From Enterovibrio sp051650965 (GTDB taxonomy: Bacteria > Pseudomonadota > Gammaproteobacteria > Enterobacterales > Vibrionaceae), in contig JBOFRL010000018.1 of the NCBI GenBank assembly GCA_051650965.1, positions 1 to 64,000 of the forward strand: a stretch of DNA of 64,000 bases, written 5' to 3'. A program made the translations under genes and the position numbers. Below are positions 43,160 to 53,237 of the stretch, in pieces; the stretch's first letter is position 1; each line of letters begins with the position of its first letter. The notes below the pieces were generated by a model, which worked only from the letters and a program-made list of their open reading frames with translations, did no database searches and was not told the origin of the DNA.

Positions 43160-46100
43160 TTGACTAAGCCTATCCACAACCAGCCAGCCACCCTTTTTGC
43201 TGTTTTAAACGATTGCCTGCTAAAAGATCGCTTTACCTTTATCAAGCGCATCAATGGCGCAAAACGTATTGCCGACAAAACAAAGCAACAGGCCGCATTA
43301 GATACCATCGCCCAAGCGATGGCGATTTCGATCCAAACTAGACAGATGCGCGCCAATACGCCGCTTAAAATTGAGTATCCGGCGCAGCTTCCGGTAAGCC
43401 AAAAGCGCGATGACATTTTGCGCGCCCTGTCTGAAAACCAAGTGATCATCGTGGCGGGGGAGACGGGCTCTGGCAAAACGACGCAGCTGCCCAAAATCTG
43501 TTTAGAGTTGGGGCTTGGGATCAAAGGGCTGATCGGCCACACACAGCCAAGACGTATCGCCGCGCGCGCGGTCGCAAGCCGCCTAAGCGAAGAGCTTGGC
43601 AGTGAGATTGGGCAGGCGGTTGGCTATCAGGTGCGATTTAGCGATCACAGCGCGCCACAAAGCCGCGTCAAACTGATGACCGACGGCATTTTGCTGGCGG
43701 AAATCGCGCACGATAAATACCTCAACAAATACGACTGTATCATCATCGATGAAGCACACGAACGCAGCCTTAACATCGACTTTATTTTGGGTTATCTAAA
43801 ACAGCTGCTGCCAAAACGCCCTGATCTTAAAGTCATTATCACCTCGGCGACCATTGATCCAGAGCGCTTTTCTTCTCATTTTAATAACGCGCCGATCATC
43901 ACCGTTTCTGGCCGCACTTATCCTGTGGAAGTGCGCTATCGGCCGGTTCTCGATGAGGAAAATGACGGCGAGCGCGATCTGCAGCAGGCCATTTTTGATG
44001 CAGTCGATGAGCTGATCCGCGAAGCGCCCGGCGATATTTTGATTTTTATGAGCGGCGAGCGGGAAATTCGCGACTTAGCGCAGGCGCTCAACAAGCGCGA
44101 GCTGCGCGACACGGAAATTTTGCCGCTCTACGCGCGCCTTGCCGCACATGAGCAAAACCGCGTGTTTCAATCGCACATTGGCCGGCGCATTGTACTGGCG
44201 ACCAACGTCGCAGAAACCTCATTGACCGTTCCCGGGATAAAATACGTGATAGATCCAGGACTTGCGCGCATCTCCCGCTACAGCCATCGCACCAAAGTGC
44301 AGCGCCTGCCGATTGAGCCCATTTCGCAAGCCAGCGCCAACCAGCGCAAAGGGCGCTGCGGGCGCGTTTCGGACGGGATCTGCATTCGCCTTTACTCGCC
44401 AGAGGATTTTGCCAATCGCAGCGAATTTACCGATCCCGAAATTGCGCGCACCAACTTAGCGTCGGTGATCTTGCACATGTTGTGGCTCGGGCTTGGTGAG
44501 ATCAGCACTTTTCCGTTTGTTGAAGCTCCTGATAATCGCCACATTAATGACGGCGTCAAGTTGCTTGAGGAGCTTGGCGCGGTGAAACAAATCGGCACTA
44601 GCCGCCCGCAGCTGACTGCGATCGGCAAAGTGCTCGCGCAGCTGCCGATTGACCCGCGGCTGGCGCGAATGGTGGTTGAAGCCAACAAACAAGGTGCGTT
44701 AGCCGAGGTGATGGTGATCGTGGCCGCGCTGTCAATCCAAGATCCGCGCGAACGCCCCAACGATAAGCAGCAAGCAGCGGATGAAAAGCATCGCCGCTTT
44801 GCCGATCAACACTCTGATTTTGCTACGTTTCTCAATCTCTGGCGCTATCTAAAAGAGCAGCAAAAAGCGCAATCGAGCAACCAATTTCGCCAGATGTGCA
44901 AAAAAGAGTTCCTCAATTACCTGCGCGTGCGCGAATGGCAAGATCTGCATTCGCAAATTCGCCAAGTCGTGCAAGAGCTCGGCTATACGATAAACCAGCA
45001 GCCAGCCTCTGCGATTTCGTTACATACCGCGCTGCTGGCGGGGCTTTTATCGCACATCGGCAATAAAGAGCCGGAAAAAAACGAGTACCTTGGCGCGCGC
45101 AATCGCCATTTTCATCTGTTTCCCACTTCGAGCCTATTTAAAAATCAGCCCAAATGGCTTATGGCGGCAGAATTGATCGAAACGAGCCGCCTTTGGGGGA
45201 CGATTGCGGCAAAAATTGAGCCTGAGTGGGTTGAGCCGCTGGCCGGTCACCTGCTAAAACGCAGCTACAGCGAGCCGCATTGGCGCGAGAAGATGGCGGC
45301 CGTTTTCGCTTTTGAAAAAGTGACCTTGTACGGGCTGACACTGGTTGCTAAACGCGCGGTCAATTATGGCGCGATCGATGCGCCGCTCAGCCGCGAGATC
45401 TTTATTCGCAGCGCACTTATCGAGGGACAGTGGCGCTCTAACCATTCGTTTTTAAAGCTTAATCGTCAGCTGCTTGAAGAAGTGCAGGAGCTTGAACACA
45501 AATCGCGCCGCAAAGATCTGCTGATCAGCGACGACCAACTGTTTGATTTTTATGATAAACGTATTGACCACAGCGTGGTTTCTGGGCGTCACTTTGATGA
45601 TTGGTGGAAAACAGCTTCTAAACTTGAGCCCGATCTGCTCAATTTTGAAAAAAATATGCTGTTTGCCGCTGATGCCGACCACATCACCGAGCACGATCAC
45701 CCCAATTTTTGGCAGCAGGGACAGTTTAAGCTCAAGCTGCAATACCAGTTTGATCCCGGCCACACTCATGACGGCGTGACGGTGGTGATCCCCGTGGCCA
45801 TTTTGAACCAAATTGAGCCGAAAGGATTTGACTGGCAGATCCCCGCGCTGCGCCACGAGCTGGTAGTCGCGCTGATCAAGTCGCTGCCAAAGCCCCTGCG
45901 TCGCCATTTTGTGCCAGCGCCCAACTACGCAAGCGCCTTTTTAGCGCGCGTGCCGGCGCAGCAAGAGCCGCTGCTCGATGCACTGGAAAAAACGTTTAAA
46001 CAGATGAGCGGAGTGACCATCACGCGCGATGACTGGCAACTTTTGCAGTTGCCAGAGCATCTGAAAATGCGCTTTTTAGTCGTGGATGAACGGCAAAAGC

Positions 46101-47062
46101 CGCTCAAAGAAGGAAGCAGCCTGCACGAGTTAAAAAGTGAGCTTAAGCCGCAAATTCAGCAGGCGCTGTCGCTGGTCGCTGATGATGATATTGAGCGTGG
46201 AGGCCTAAAATCGTGGAATTTTGGCAAGCTAGAGCCGGTTTTTGAGCAAAAGCGGGCAGGGTGGACCATGAAGGCGTTCCCTGCGCTGGTGGATGAGAAA
46301 AATAGCGTGGCGATCAAGCTATTTGAAACTGAGGATGAACAAAAGCAAGTGATGCAACAAGGGCTTCGGCGGCTGCTTTTGTTAAACATTCCTTCACCAA
46401 TCAAATACTTGCATGAAAACTTACCGAACAAATCAAAACTTGGACTTTACTTTGCAACTTATGGAAACGTCAGCGATGTGATCGATGACTGCATCGCGTG
46501 CGCCATCGATAAGCTGATCACAGCTCACGGCGGCCTGACGTGGGATGAGCAGCAATTTCAACAGCTAAGGGCGCAAGTTGAGGCGGAGCTTGGCGACACC
46601 GTGCTAAAAATTGCCAAGCAGGTTGAGCAAATTTTAACGCTGAGTTTTTCTATCAATAAAAAGCTCAAGGGGCGGGTTGATTTCACCTTGGCCTTCGCGA
46701 TGTCCGACATCAAAGCGCAGCTCGACGCGCTGATCTATAAAGGTTTTGTGGCCAAATCTGGCTGGCAGCGCCTTGCAGACATTGAGCGCTATTTAAACGC
46801 CATTGAACGCCGTCTCGAAAAGCTGCCTATCGACCCAAACAGGGATCGGTTGCATATGCTCAAGATTGACGCCGCCACTGAGCAGTACCAACACTTGCTT
46901 GCGCGGATCCCAAAAGGAAAAATGGTCCCCGACGAGGTTGTCGCAATCCGTTGGATGATTGAAGAGCTGCGCGTGAGCTTTTTTGCCCAGCAGCTTGGGA
47001 CGGCGCATCCAATTTCCGACAAGCGCATTTTGCATGCCATCAATGAGGTGAAATTGACCTAA
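43160..47062 (+). CDS. hrpA: ATP-dependent RNA helicase HrpA
   Basis: HrpA is a DEAH-box helicase involved in rescue of stalled translation and RNA processing. Walker A is GETGSGKTTQ, the DEAH box is DEAHERS, and motif III is TSATID. Motif VI is QRKGRCGR. OB-fold and HA2 regions and the long HrpA C-terminal extension follow. The 1300-aa length is the same as E. coli. I use TTG at 43160 because the next upstream in-frame codon of note is a stop at 43142 and the reading MTKPIHNQP..LF.VLNDCLLKDR fits the conserved N-terminus. Confidence 0.94.
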   Translation: MTKPIHNQPATLFAVLNDCLLKDRFTFIKRINGAKRIADKTKQQAALDTIAQAMAISIQTRQMRANTPLKIEYPAQLPVSQKRDDILRALSENQVIIVAGETGSGKTTQLPKICLELGLGIKGLIGHTQPRRIAARAVASRLSEELGSEIGQAVGYQVRFSDHSAPQSRVKLMTDGILLAEIAHDKYLNKYDCIIIDEAHERSLNIDFILGYLKQLLPKRPDLKVIITSATIDPERFSSHFNNAPIITVSGRTYPVEVRYRPVLDEENDGERDLQQAIFDAVDELIREAPGDILIFMSGEREIRDLAQALNKRELRDTEILPLYARLAAHEQNRVFQSHIGRRIVLATNVAETSLTVPGIKYVIDPGLARISRYSHRTKVQRLPIEPISQASANQRKGRCGRVSDGICIRLYSPEDFANRSEFTDPEIARTNLASVILHMLWLGLGEISTFPFVEAPDNRHINDGVKLLEELGAVKQIGTSRPQLTAIGKVLAQLPIDPRLARMVVEANKQGALAEVMVIVAALSIQDPRERPNDKQQAADEKHRRFADQHSDFATFLNLWRYLKEQQKAQSSNQFRQMCKKEFLNYLRVREWQDLHSQIRQVVQELGYTINQQPASAISLHTALLAGLLSHIGNKEPEKNEYLGARNRHFHLFPTSSLFKNQPKWLMAAELIETSRLWGTIAAKIEPEWVEPLAGHLLKRSYSEPHWREKMAAVFAFEKVTLYGLTLVAKRAVNYGAIDAPLSREIFIRSALIEGQWRSNHSFLKLNRQLLEEVQELEHKSRRKDLLISDDQLFDFYDKRIDHSVVSGRHFDDWWKTASKLEPDLLNFEKNMLFAADADHITEHDHPNFWQQGQFKLKLQYQFDPGHTHDGVTVVIPVAILNQIEPKGFDWQIPALRHELVVALIKSLPKPLRRHFVPAPNYASAFLARVPAQQEPLLDALEKTFKQMSGVTITRDDWQLLQLPEHLKMRFLVVDERQKPLKEGSSLHELKSELKPQIQQALSLVADDDIERGGLKSWNFGKLEPVFEQKRAGWTMKAFPALVDEKNSVAIKLFETEDEQKQVMQQGLRRLLLLNIPSPIKYLHENLPNKSKLGLYFATYGNVSDVIDDCIACAIDKLITAHGGLTWDEQQFQQLRAQVEAELGDTVLKIAKQVEQILTLSFSINKKLKGRVDFTLAFAMSDIKAQLDALIYKGFVAKSGWQRLADIERYLNAIERRLEKLPIDPNRDRLHMLKIDAATEQYQHLLARIPKGKMVPDEVVAIRWMIEELRVSFFAQQLGTAHPISDKRILHAINEVKLT

Positions 47063-47146
47063 GCTCTATTTTACGTTCAGTCAGCGGGCACTTTTGAGCG
47101 GCGCCTGTGCAAAGTAAAGCGCACTTTCGCTGACGATATTAATAAA

Positions 47147-47177
47147 GCGGGCAGATCTAAGATCTGCCCGCGTTTTT
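47147..47177 (+). terminator. Terminator after hrpA
   Basis: GCGGGCAGATC-TAA-GATCTGCCCGC followed by GTTTTTC; perfect 11-bp stem, 84 bp after the hrpA stop. It could also slow transcription from the converging ddl gene. Confidence 0.88.
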
Positions 47178-47213
47178 CTCGCACAAATACTTTTTATGCA
47201 GGAATTTTTGCGC

Positions 47214-48221
47214 CTAACCAACGCTTTTTTGCGTGGCTTTACTAATACATTTGGCCAAATATTGTGAAAAATCATGGCCATGGTGCTGCATCAGTTTCGG
47301 GAACATAGAAATCGGCGTCATCCCCGGAAACGTATTGATTTCATTTAGAAAAATTTCACCGTCTTGCGTTAAGAAAAAATCAATCCGCGACAGATCTTTT
47401 AATTTCATCTGCACAAACGCCTTTTTCGCATACTGCTGCATCTGCTCAATTTGCGCGTCAGTCAACTGTGTGGGAGTCAGCGTCGTGGTGCTAAGGCTTG
47501 CCGCGCTGTACTTTTCATCAAACGAATAAAATGTGTCTTTCGCGCAAATCACTTCGCCAGGTTTTGTCACGACAACTTGGCCGTCATAGTGATAAGCTGC
47601 GATCTCAAGTTCACGCGGCTGGAGCGCTTTTTCAATAAGCACTTGTTCTGAAAAAGAAAAGGCCTGATCAATCGCGAGATCCAGCGCTTCTTTACTGTCC
47701 GCCTTGTAACAGCCAACCGACGAGCCTTGGCAAGCCGCTTTCACAAAAACCGTTTGCCATTTTGCCAGCGCGGCATGCGCTAAATCTCGGCTTTGCGCAT
47801 CATTTTCCGTTAAAAAACAATATGGTGTGTTAGGAATAGCCAGCGCATCAAACCAAAGCTTGGAGGAAACCTTGTTAAAGCACAAAATGCTCGCCTGTGG
47901 GCCGCAGCCTAAATAGGGCAATTCAATGAGTTCAAAAAGAGATTGAATGTCGCCCGTTTCTCCAGGAAAACCGTGGATACAGGGAATAGCGTAATCGAGA
48001 GCGATTTTTTCGCCACCGATACTCAAGGTTTTATCTTGATTTAACTGACATTTTTCCCCTTGCAGAGTGTACCAGCCGCCTTCTTTTTTCAGCTCAACAT
48101 GAAAAGTGCGCACATTAGGCAACCGCGCAAGCTGCTCTGCAACAAAACTGGCCGATGTGATTGAAACATCATGTTCACTACCGCCGCCGCCACACAATAA
48201 CAATACGTTAATCGATTCCAC
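47214..48221 (-). CDS. ddlA: D-alanine--D-alanine ligase
   Basis: This ATP-grasp ligase makes the D-Ala-D-Ala dipeptide of peptidoglycan. The N-terminal LLCGGGGSEHDVS, central VKAACQGSSVGCYKAD, EKALQPRELEIA and C-terminal SRIDFFLTQDGEIFLNEINTFPGMTP motifs are intact. I chose GTG 48221 as start: AAGGAG lies six bases upstream, giving 335 aa. A longer frame from 48257 lacks such a site. The gene stands apart from the murein cluster, so it is more likely the DdlA paralogue than DdlB; the letter is inference. Confidence 0.88.
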   Translation of the reverse strand: MESINVLLLCGGGGSEHDVSITSASFVAEQLARLPNVRTFHVELKKEGGWYTLQGEKCQLNQDKTLSIGGEKIALDYAIPCIHGFPGETGDIQSLFELIELPYLGCGPQASILCFNKVSSKLWFDALAIPNTPYCFLTENDAQSRDLAHAALAKWQTVFVKAACQGSSVGCYKADSKEALDLAIDQAFSFSEQVLIEKALQPRELEIAAYHYDGQVVVTKPGEVICAKDTFYSFDEKYSAASLSTTTLTPTQLTDAQIEQMQQYAKKAFVQMKLKDLSRIDFFLTQDGEIFLNEINTFPGMTPISMFPKLMQHHGHDFSQYLAKCISKATQKSVG

Positions 48222-48399
48222 TTGTTCTCCTTTTGTGTATCTGATCATTTTGCGCAAGACTCTTGCAACTTATTTGCTAAAAGGCAAGTAAAACAGATCA
48301 AAGATAAAAAATTTTGGCAAAACCGCGAGTTAAAGAAAATTTGTTGCGCGAAGAATGACTAAAGCCAGTAAAATCGACCTCAATTTTCACCGCGCAAAT

Positions 48400-48430
48400 A
48401 AAAAAGGATGAGGCAGAGCCCCATCCTTTT
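48400..48430 (-). terminator. Terminator after the second chitinase
   Basis: On the minus strand AAAAGGATGGGGC-TCT-GCCTCATCCTTTT pairs with one G-A mismatch and is followed by T-rich DNA. It lies 17 bp past the stop codon. Confidence 0.82.
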
Positions 48431-48447
48431 CGTCTATTTTTTAGCAG

Positions 48448-51400
48448 TTATGGACAGACTTTCGCCCAGCTGCCGTCACTTCCTGGAACAGATTGCGTCC
48501 ACCAGTTAGCTTTATAAAGAACGCCATTGTGTACAATCATGTCGCCCTCTGCAGCATGGTCTGGTTTACCTTCCCAGTTCAATTGTGGCCAGTTAGGATA
48601 GACATTGACTCCGTCTAAGCTACAAGTGCCTGATGAACCGCCGCCAGTTGGAGGAGGAGTTGTTGTACCCGTGTTGCCACCGGTGCTACCTCCAGTGCTG
48701 CCGCCTGTATTGCCACCAGTGTTACCACCGCTAGAGCCGCCGCCTAGATTCGCTTTTGGTAGATCAGGGAATTCAAAAGCGAACGCATATTGTTGTCCAT
48801 TCAAAGTAATGGTGTAGTTGAGTGGACCTGAGATTGGCAAGTAGTGCACCATATCTAGCTCGTACTTACCATTAGCTGGAATGTTGCTCCAAGATGGCAA
48901 ATCGAAGCCTACGCGGTGCATAACTTTATCCAAACCGCCTTGGTTACCCGCACGAGTATGCCCAGACTCAATGACTTTAACGCCAGCACCTGACCAGTCT
49001 AAGATCGTATCAGGAGTTGATGTTGGAACGTCAAATTGGATATTTGTGCCTCCAGGGATCTCAACACCCGTATTATTGGTGAAGGTGATTTTTGGGTTGA
49101 TTGGGTAGTTTTCGTCACCCACTTTGTAGCCACCAACACTGACTGTAATATCAACAGTTTGCGCTGGCATTTCACGCTCGGCACGTTTTGCACCGTAAGG
49201 CGACGCGTTTTTGAAGGCTTCATACATCGTTGTGCTTAATGTATCACCGGTAAAGTACTCACCTTGGCCAGTTTTACAAGCTTGCTCAGTTAGATCTTTT
49301 TCACCACGCTTGTTATTCTCGTCAAAGCGATAACAGTTGTAGTCACCCGCCAATTCCCAAATCAACACACCGCCAATGCCTTTATCGACAATGTATTCCA
49401 TTTTGTCGGCTAAAGATTCTGCATCTTCTGTTGACAAGAATGTTTTGGTTTCTTCATTCCACAGCCATGGCGCTCTGGCTTCTTTGTCGTAATAACGTAC
49501 GTATTTTCCTTTCAATTTATGCAAAGGATTGTTATCAGGATCAAAGCCATTGGTGTATGTGTACGTTGGTTGATGGTTGATTTCGAGGTTTTTGGCGTGC
49601 CACATTGGGTTAACACCAGCGCCGATCTCTGTTCCATCTTCGCGCAAATCATGCCACAAGTTGTTGATACCTAATGCACCATCACCACAATCGCCGCCTG
49701 AGCCGCCGGTACCTGGTTCACATTTGTTTTGATCAGCTAAAGGCGCTTCACCCCATAGTCCATTGGTGCCGCCGCGAACATTTTGCCAACCCCTTGAATA
49801 GTAAGGAATACCGACATTTATTCTGCCAGCTGTGAGCAAACCACGCATGTAGTGATAGGTCCAGTCAGCATTCAAGTAACCGATTTTTTTATACTCGGTA
49901 GTTGAATAAACATCCCAATACTCAAGCTCGTTATCTTTACCTGTGTCAAACAGTGGTGCGTTATGGCCTACGAATGAGTTCCAAGAGCCGTGTAAGTCGT
50001 AGGACATGATGTTGACGTAGTCGAGATATTTGAGGCCTTCAAAGTTTTCCATACCACGGAGCAGATAAGCAGACGCTGGTGACGCAATACTTAGCATGTA
50101 GTGCACGCCATCTTGCTCACTGGCTTTGTCCAGTTTCTCACGGAATACGCGTAGCATTTCGTTGTAAGAGCGCATCAAATAAGGACGACGAGCTTCAGAA
50201 TAGTTCCAATCAAGTGGGTTACCAGAGCCTGACATACTTGTTGGATATTCGTAGTCAATGTCGATACCGTCGAATTGATACTTTCTCATCATTTCAATTG
50301 CTGAATCAACCAAGGTTTCAATACCTTTTTGATTGATGCTGCCATCGTCATTTGTTGTCGCTTTATAGAAACCACCATCGGCGACACGGCTGCCGTCATC
50401 AGCAAAGTGACCGCCTGTTTCAGCCCAACCACCAATCGCAAATAAGGTTTTGACGCCAAAACGTTTTTTGTAGGTAGCAAGCGCACCAAAGTGGCCTTTA
50501 AAGCCCAGCGCAGGATCAATTTCCACCCCTGGCCAAGTTTTATTTAGCGCAGAGTTTTCAGGATCGTTAGGATCGCCAACACTGGCTCTACCGTTGCTGT
50601 CAATGTGCACGAATGCGTAGTTGATGTGAGTGATCTTGTCCCAAGGAATATCATTTGCAAGATATTGAGTTTGAATACCTTCTGGGCTTTGACGCCAGCT
50701 TGTGAAATAGCCAATGATACGGCGTTGGTGATCTGGGCCTAGTTTTTCACGGCCTTCTTCATCGTAAACCGAACAATAAGGAACATTGACTCCCGGTGTT
50801 TGATACATGCCATCAGGACGACATTCACCAGACGCACCGCCACCACCGACAACACCACCTGAGCCGCCAGAGCTTACAGCAGCGATACTGATGGTTTGTT
50901 TGTCGCTATCTTTGCTACCATTATCGTTATCAACTGCTTTGGCATAAACGCTGATTTCGCCAGCTTTGTCGCTCACCCAAGAGTAGGTGAAAGGCGCAGC
51001 TTGGCGACTGCCAATCAATTTGCCGTCGGCATAAAAGTCAACTTGCTTGATTTGACCATCGCTGTCTGAAGCATCAGCGATAAGATCAACTTTGTCGCCT
51101 TGCGTAATTTTGTTAGCAGAAACAGCCAGTTTAACCGTTGGCAAGCTGTTGTCTGGTGTAACTGCTGTCGCTTTAGCAACGACGGTAACAGAAGCTTGTT
51201 TTTGCGCGCCAGCGTCATCGTAAACGGTGGCTGTAATTGTGATTTGGCCTTCTTTATCAAGCTGATAGTTTTGCTTGAATGGCGCACTGTTGACAGTACC
51301 TAAATCATTGCCTCCTGCGCTAAATTCAACGCGGTCGACTCTACCGTCGCTATCTTGCGCATTAACAGCGATTTCAATGCTATCACCAACGGTAAATTGG

Positions 51401-51753
51401 CTATTTGCAGCAGGAGAGGTGAAAGAAATAGTAGGCAAAACGTTTTCTTGTGTACCGCCGCCTGTATCACCACCTGTATCACCGCCAGCAGAGCCGGAGC
51501 ATTCACCATTTTTGGTCCACTCTTGGTAATCTCCAGAATAAGAGAGAGGATCATTACCTTGAGTCCACCAGTTAGCAGTGTACGCTGCGCCTGATTTTTG
51601 CACCTGGTCTCCACCAGAATAAGCTGTGCCAGATTGCCACTCTTGCAGATTTGAACAGTCAACAGCAGCATTGGCTTGGAATACCGCAAAACAAGCCGTT
51701 GCAACAACTGTTAAAGGGAAAACTTTTTTCCCCAATCCCCCTAGTCTAAGCAT
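48448..51753 (-). CDS. Secreted GH18 chitinase/chitodextrinase, multi-domain
   Basis: A signal peptide (1-29, ...FQANA) is followed by a CBM5/12 chitin-binding module (about 31-85, ANWWTQG) and a Gly/Asp/Thr linker. Two Ig-like domains follow (about 108-195 and 205-292; the repeated pattern is DSDG..D/VDFYADG). The GH18 barrel (about 344-860) carries D495-G-I-D498-I-D500-Y-E502, with E502 as acid/base. A C-terminal immunoglobulin-like module (about 870-985), a Gly/Asn/Thr/Ser repeat linker (about 998-1038) and a last CBM5/12 (about 1048-1101, KANWWTQ) complete it. Layout resembles vibrio chitodextrinases. AAGGGG precedes the ATG. Confidence 0.94.
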   Translation of the reverse strand: MLRLGGLGKKVFPLTVVATACFAVFQANAAVDCSNLQEWQSGTAYSGGDQVQKSGAAYTANWWTQGNDPLSYSGDYQEWTKNGECSGSAGGDTGGDTGGGTQENVLPTISFTSPAANSQFTVGDSIEIAVNAQDSDGRVDRVEFSAGGNDLGTVNSAPFKQNYQLDKEGQITITATVYDDAGAQKQASVTVVAKATAVTPDNSLPTVKLAVSANKITQGDKVDLIADASDSDGQIKQVDFYADGKLIGSRQAAPFTYSWVSDKAGEISVYAKAVDNDNGSKDSDKQTISIAAVSSGGSGGVVGGGGASGECRPDGMYQTPGVNVPYCSVYDEEGREKLGPDHQRRIIGYFTSWRQSPEGIQTQYLANDIPWDKITHINYAFVHIDSNGRASVGDPNDPENSALNKTWPGVEIDPALGFKGHFGALATYKKRFGVKTLFAIGGWAETGGHFADDGSRVADGGFYKATTNDDGSINQKGIETLVDSAIEMMRKYQFDGIDIDYEYPTSMSGSGNPLDWNYSEARRPYLMRSYNEMLRVFREKLDKASEQDGVHYMLSIASPASAYLLRGMENFEGLKYLDYVNIMSYDLHGSWNSFVGHNAPLFDTGKDNELEYWDVYSTTEYKKIGYLNADWTYHYMRGLLTAGRINVGIPYYSRGWQNVRGGTNGLWGEAPLADQNKCEPGTGGSGGDCGDGALGINNLWHDLREDGTEIGAGVNPMWHAKNLEINHQPTYTYTNGFDPDNNPLHKLKGKYVRYYDKEARAPWLWNEETKTFLSTEDAESLADKMEYIVDKGIGGVLIWELAGDYNCYRFDENNKRGEKDLTEQACKTGQGEYFTGDTLSTTMYEAFKNASPYGAKRAEREMPAQTVDITVSVGGYKVGDENYPINPKITFTNNTGVEIPGGTNIQFDVPTSTPDTILDWSGAGVKVIESGHTRAGNQGGLDKVMHRVGFDLPSWSNIPANGKYELDMVHYLPISGPLNYTITLNGQQYAFAFEFPDLPKANLGGGSSGGNTGGNTGGSTGGSTGGNTGTTTPPPTGGGSSGTCSLDGVNVYPNWPQLNWEGKPDHAAEGDMIVHNGVLYKANWWTQSVPGSDGSWAKVCP
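48640..48760. repeat. Short tandem repeats coding for a Gly-rich linker
   Basis: Near-identical units of about 12 bp (ACCACCGGTGTTGCC-like on the plus strand) encode GGNTGG/GGSTGG repeats between the last two modules of the chitinase. Such tracts expand and contract by slippage. Confidence 0.7.
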
Positions 51754-51968
51754 TAAACATACCCCTTACTTTTTAACAACCGCAGTTGATGAAAAAAACA
51801 GCTTAAGGATAGGAGACGAGAAGAGGCGGCCTTGTCTCTAAACTAGTAAAGTAGCAAATAGAGTGCCGCGGGGGAGAAGCGTTGCGGGATTGCCAGATCG
51901 TCATGGGTTGCGATCTGGCATTATTTTTTGTGATCAATTGCTGTGGTTTTGCTTAAAAACAGACAGAA

Positions 51969-52889
51969 CTATTTCATTTTTTTAGATAATTGTTCCATTC
52001 CCATCACTAGCATAAAACCCACCACCATCATCACAATGGCCAATAATAGCTGTGATGATTGGCCGGTGACCATTTCAAAGCTTTGTGGGGAAAGCACTTT
52101 TTCTAGCAGCGGCACTTGCTCGCCCGCAGAGTTGGTGCGAAAAGTGATAGCTTCGCGCCAAGGCCACACTTTGCCAAGCGCGCCCACCAAAAGTCCGGTC
52201 AAAAATGCAATCGTTAAGCTGCGATATTCGCGCAGTAGCCACGACAATACGTGCGAAAAGCTCAGCAAGCCGACCACACAGCCAATGGCAAAAATGCCTA
52301 AGATACTAAAATCAAAGCCTTTTACCGCGTCAATCACTGGCGAGTACATGCCAAGTAGCAACAAAATAAAGCTGCCGGAAATGCCGGGCAAAATCATGGC
52401 GCAAATCGCAATCGAGCCTGCTAAAAACACCGTAAAAAGGTTAAATTCCAATGTGATAGGGCTTGCGATGGTCACAACATAGGCGAGCACGCATCCTAAA
52501 ATGGCAACGCTTACCTGCGGCCACTTCCATGTATCTATTTGTTTTATCATGTGAATTGCAGAAGCGACAATCAATCCAAAAAAGAAGGACCAAATGATCA
52601 CGGGATACTCTGCCAAAGCAAAAGAAACTGCTTTTGCAAACAACAAGATAGAGGTCAAAATCCCCGTTATTAGGCAAACTAAAAAGCTGCCGTTAATGTG
52701 CTGCCAAACATGGCGCCCGCCATGCTGCTTAAAAAGCGAAAAAAGCGACGGGTTGATGCGGCGAATACTTTCAAGCAGCGTATCGTAAATACCTGTTATA
52801 AAAGCAATTGTTCCGCCTGACACGCCAGGCACAACATCCGCGGCCCCCATCGCCATCCCTTTTAGCACTGTAAGAATATTCTGTTTCAT
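51969..52889 (-). CDS. DUF368 membrane protein, undecaprenyl-phosphate transporter family
   Basis: This polytopic membrane protein has the DUF368 signature KGMAMGAADVVPGVSGGTIAFITGIYD near the N-terminus and a second pseudo-repeat ICAMILPGISGSFILLLLG. DUF368 proteins (PopT/UptA-like, studied in Vibrio cholerae and others) recycle undecaprenyl phosphate across the inner membrane. I start at the ATG on 52887-52889 (306 aa). ATGs at 52901 and 52958 are in frame but precede the conserved region by more than is usual. No operon partner is seen. Confidence 0.85.
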   Translation of the reverse strand: MKQNILTVLKGMAMGAADVVPGVSGGTIAFITGIYDTLLESIRRINPSLFSLFKQHGGRHVWQHINGSFLVCLITGILTSILLFAKAVSFALAEYPVIIWSFFFGLIVASAIHMIKQIDTWKWPQVSVAILGCVLAYVVTIASPITLEFNLFTVFLAGSIAICAMILPGISGSFILLLLGMYSPVIDAVKGFDFSILGIFAIGCVVGLLSFSHVLSWLLREYRSLTIAFLTGLLVGALGKVWPWREAITFRTNSAGEQVPLLEKVLSPQSFEMVTGQSSQLLLAIVMMVVGFMLVMGMEQLSKKMK

Positions 52890-53155
52890 TGTCTTCGTCA
52901 TACGTTTAAAAAAGAAGATTATACATTGTAAGCCCTGCTTTTTTAGATGAAAAAACACCCAAATAGCGTGAATGGTGCGATGATTTTTTTAACCGCTAAT
53001 CATCATTTTTAATATATTTCAAGCGCTTAATTTTCATCAGCCAAACTTAACCGGCAAAAGCACGATCTTAATCCCAAAGTAGGCGATTTATCACGCGATC
53101 ACGCTTTAAATTGGCCTTTAATTTGCGAATTCCACTTGTTAAGCACGGCCATATA

Positions 53156-53171
53156 ACACAATATACAGGAC
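53156..53171. promoter_or_regulatory. NrdR box 1
   Basis: ACACAATATACAGGAC matches the NrdR consensus ACACWATATATWGTGT at 12 of 16 positions. Its start lies exactly 31 bp before that of box 2. NrdR represses ribonucleotide reductase genes through paired boxes. Confidence 0.65.
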
Positions 53172-53186
53172 AATTTAGACAAATCA

Positions 53187-53202
53187 TAACTAAATGCTGT
53201 GT
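53187..53202. promoter_or_regulatory. NrdR box 2
   Basis: TAACTAAATGCTGTGT matches the NrdR consensus at 11 of 16 positions, with the best agreement in its right half (the opposite of box 1). It lies 36 bp before the nrdD ATG. Confidence 0.55.
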
Positions 53203-53237
53203 TCAGGCTTTTTTTATGGAGTAACAAAGGTATCTGT

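Larger units (their letters stand above)
52890..53237. other. Divergent intergenic region before nrdD
   Basis: 348 bp between the DUF368 gene and nrdD. It contains two NrdR-box-like sites, listed separately, and AAAGG before the nrdD ATG. No gene or further element is seen. Confidence 0.5.
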
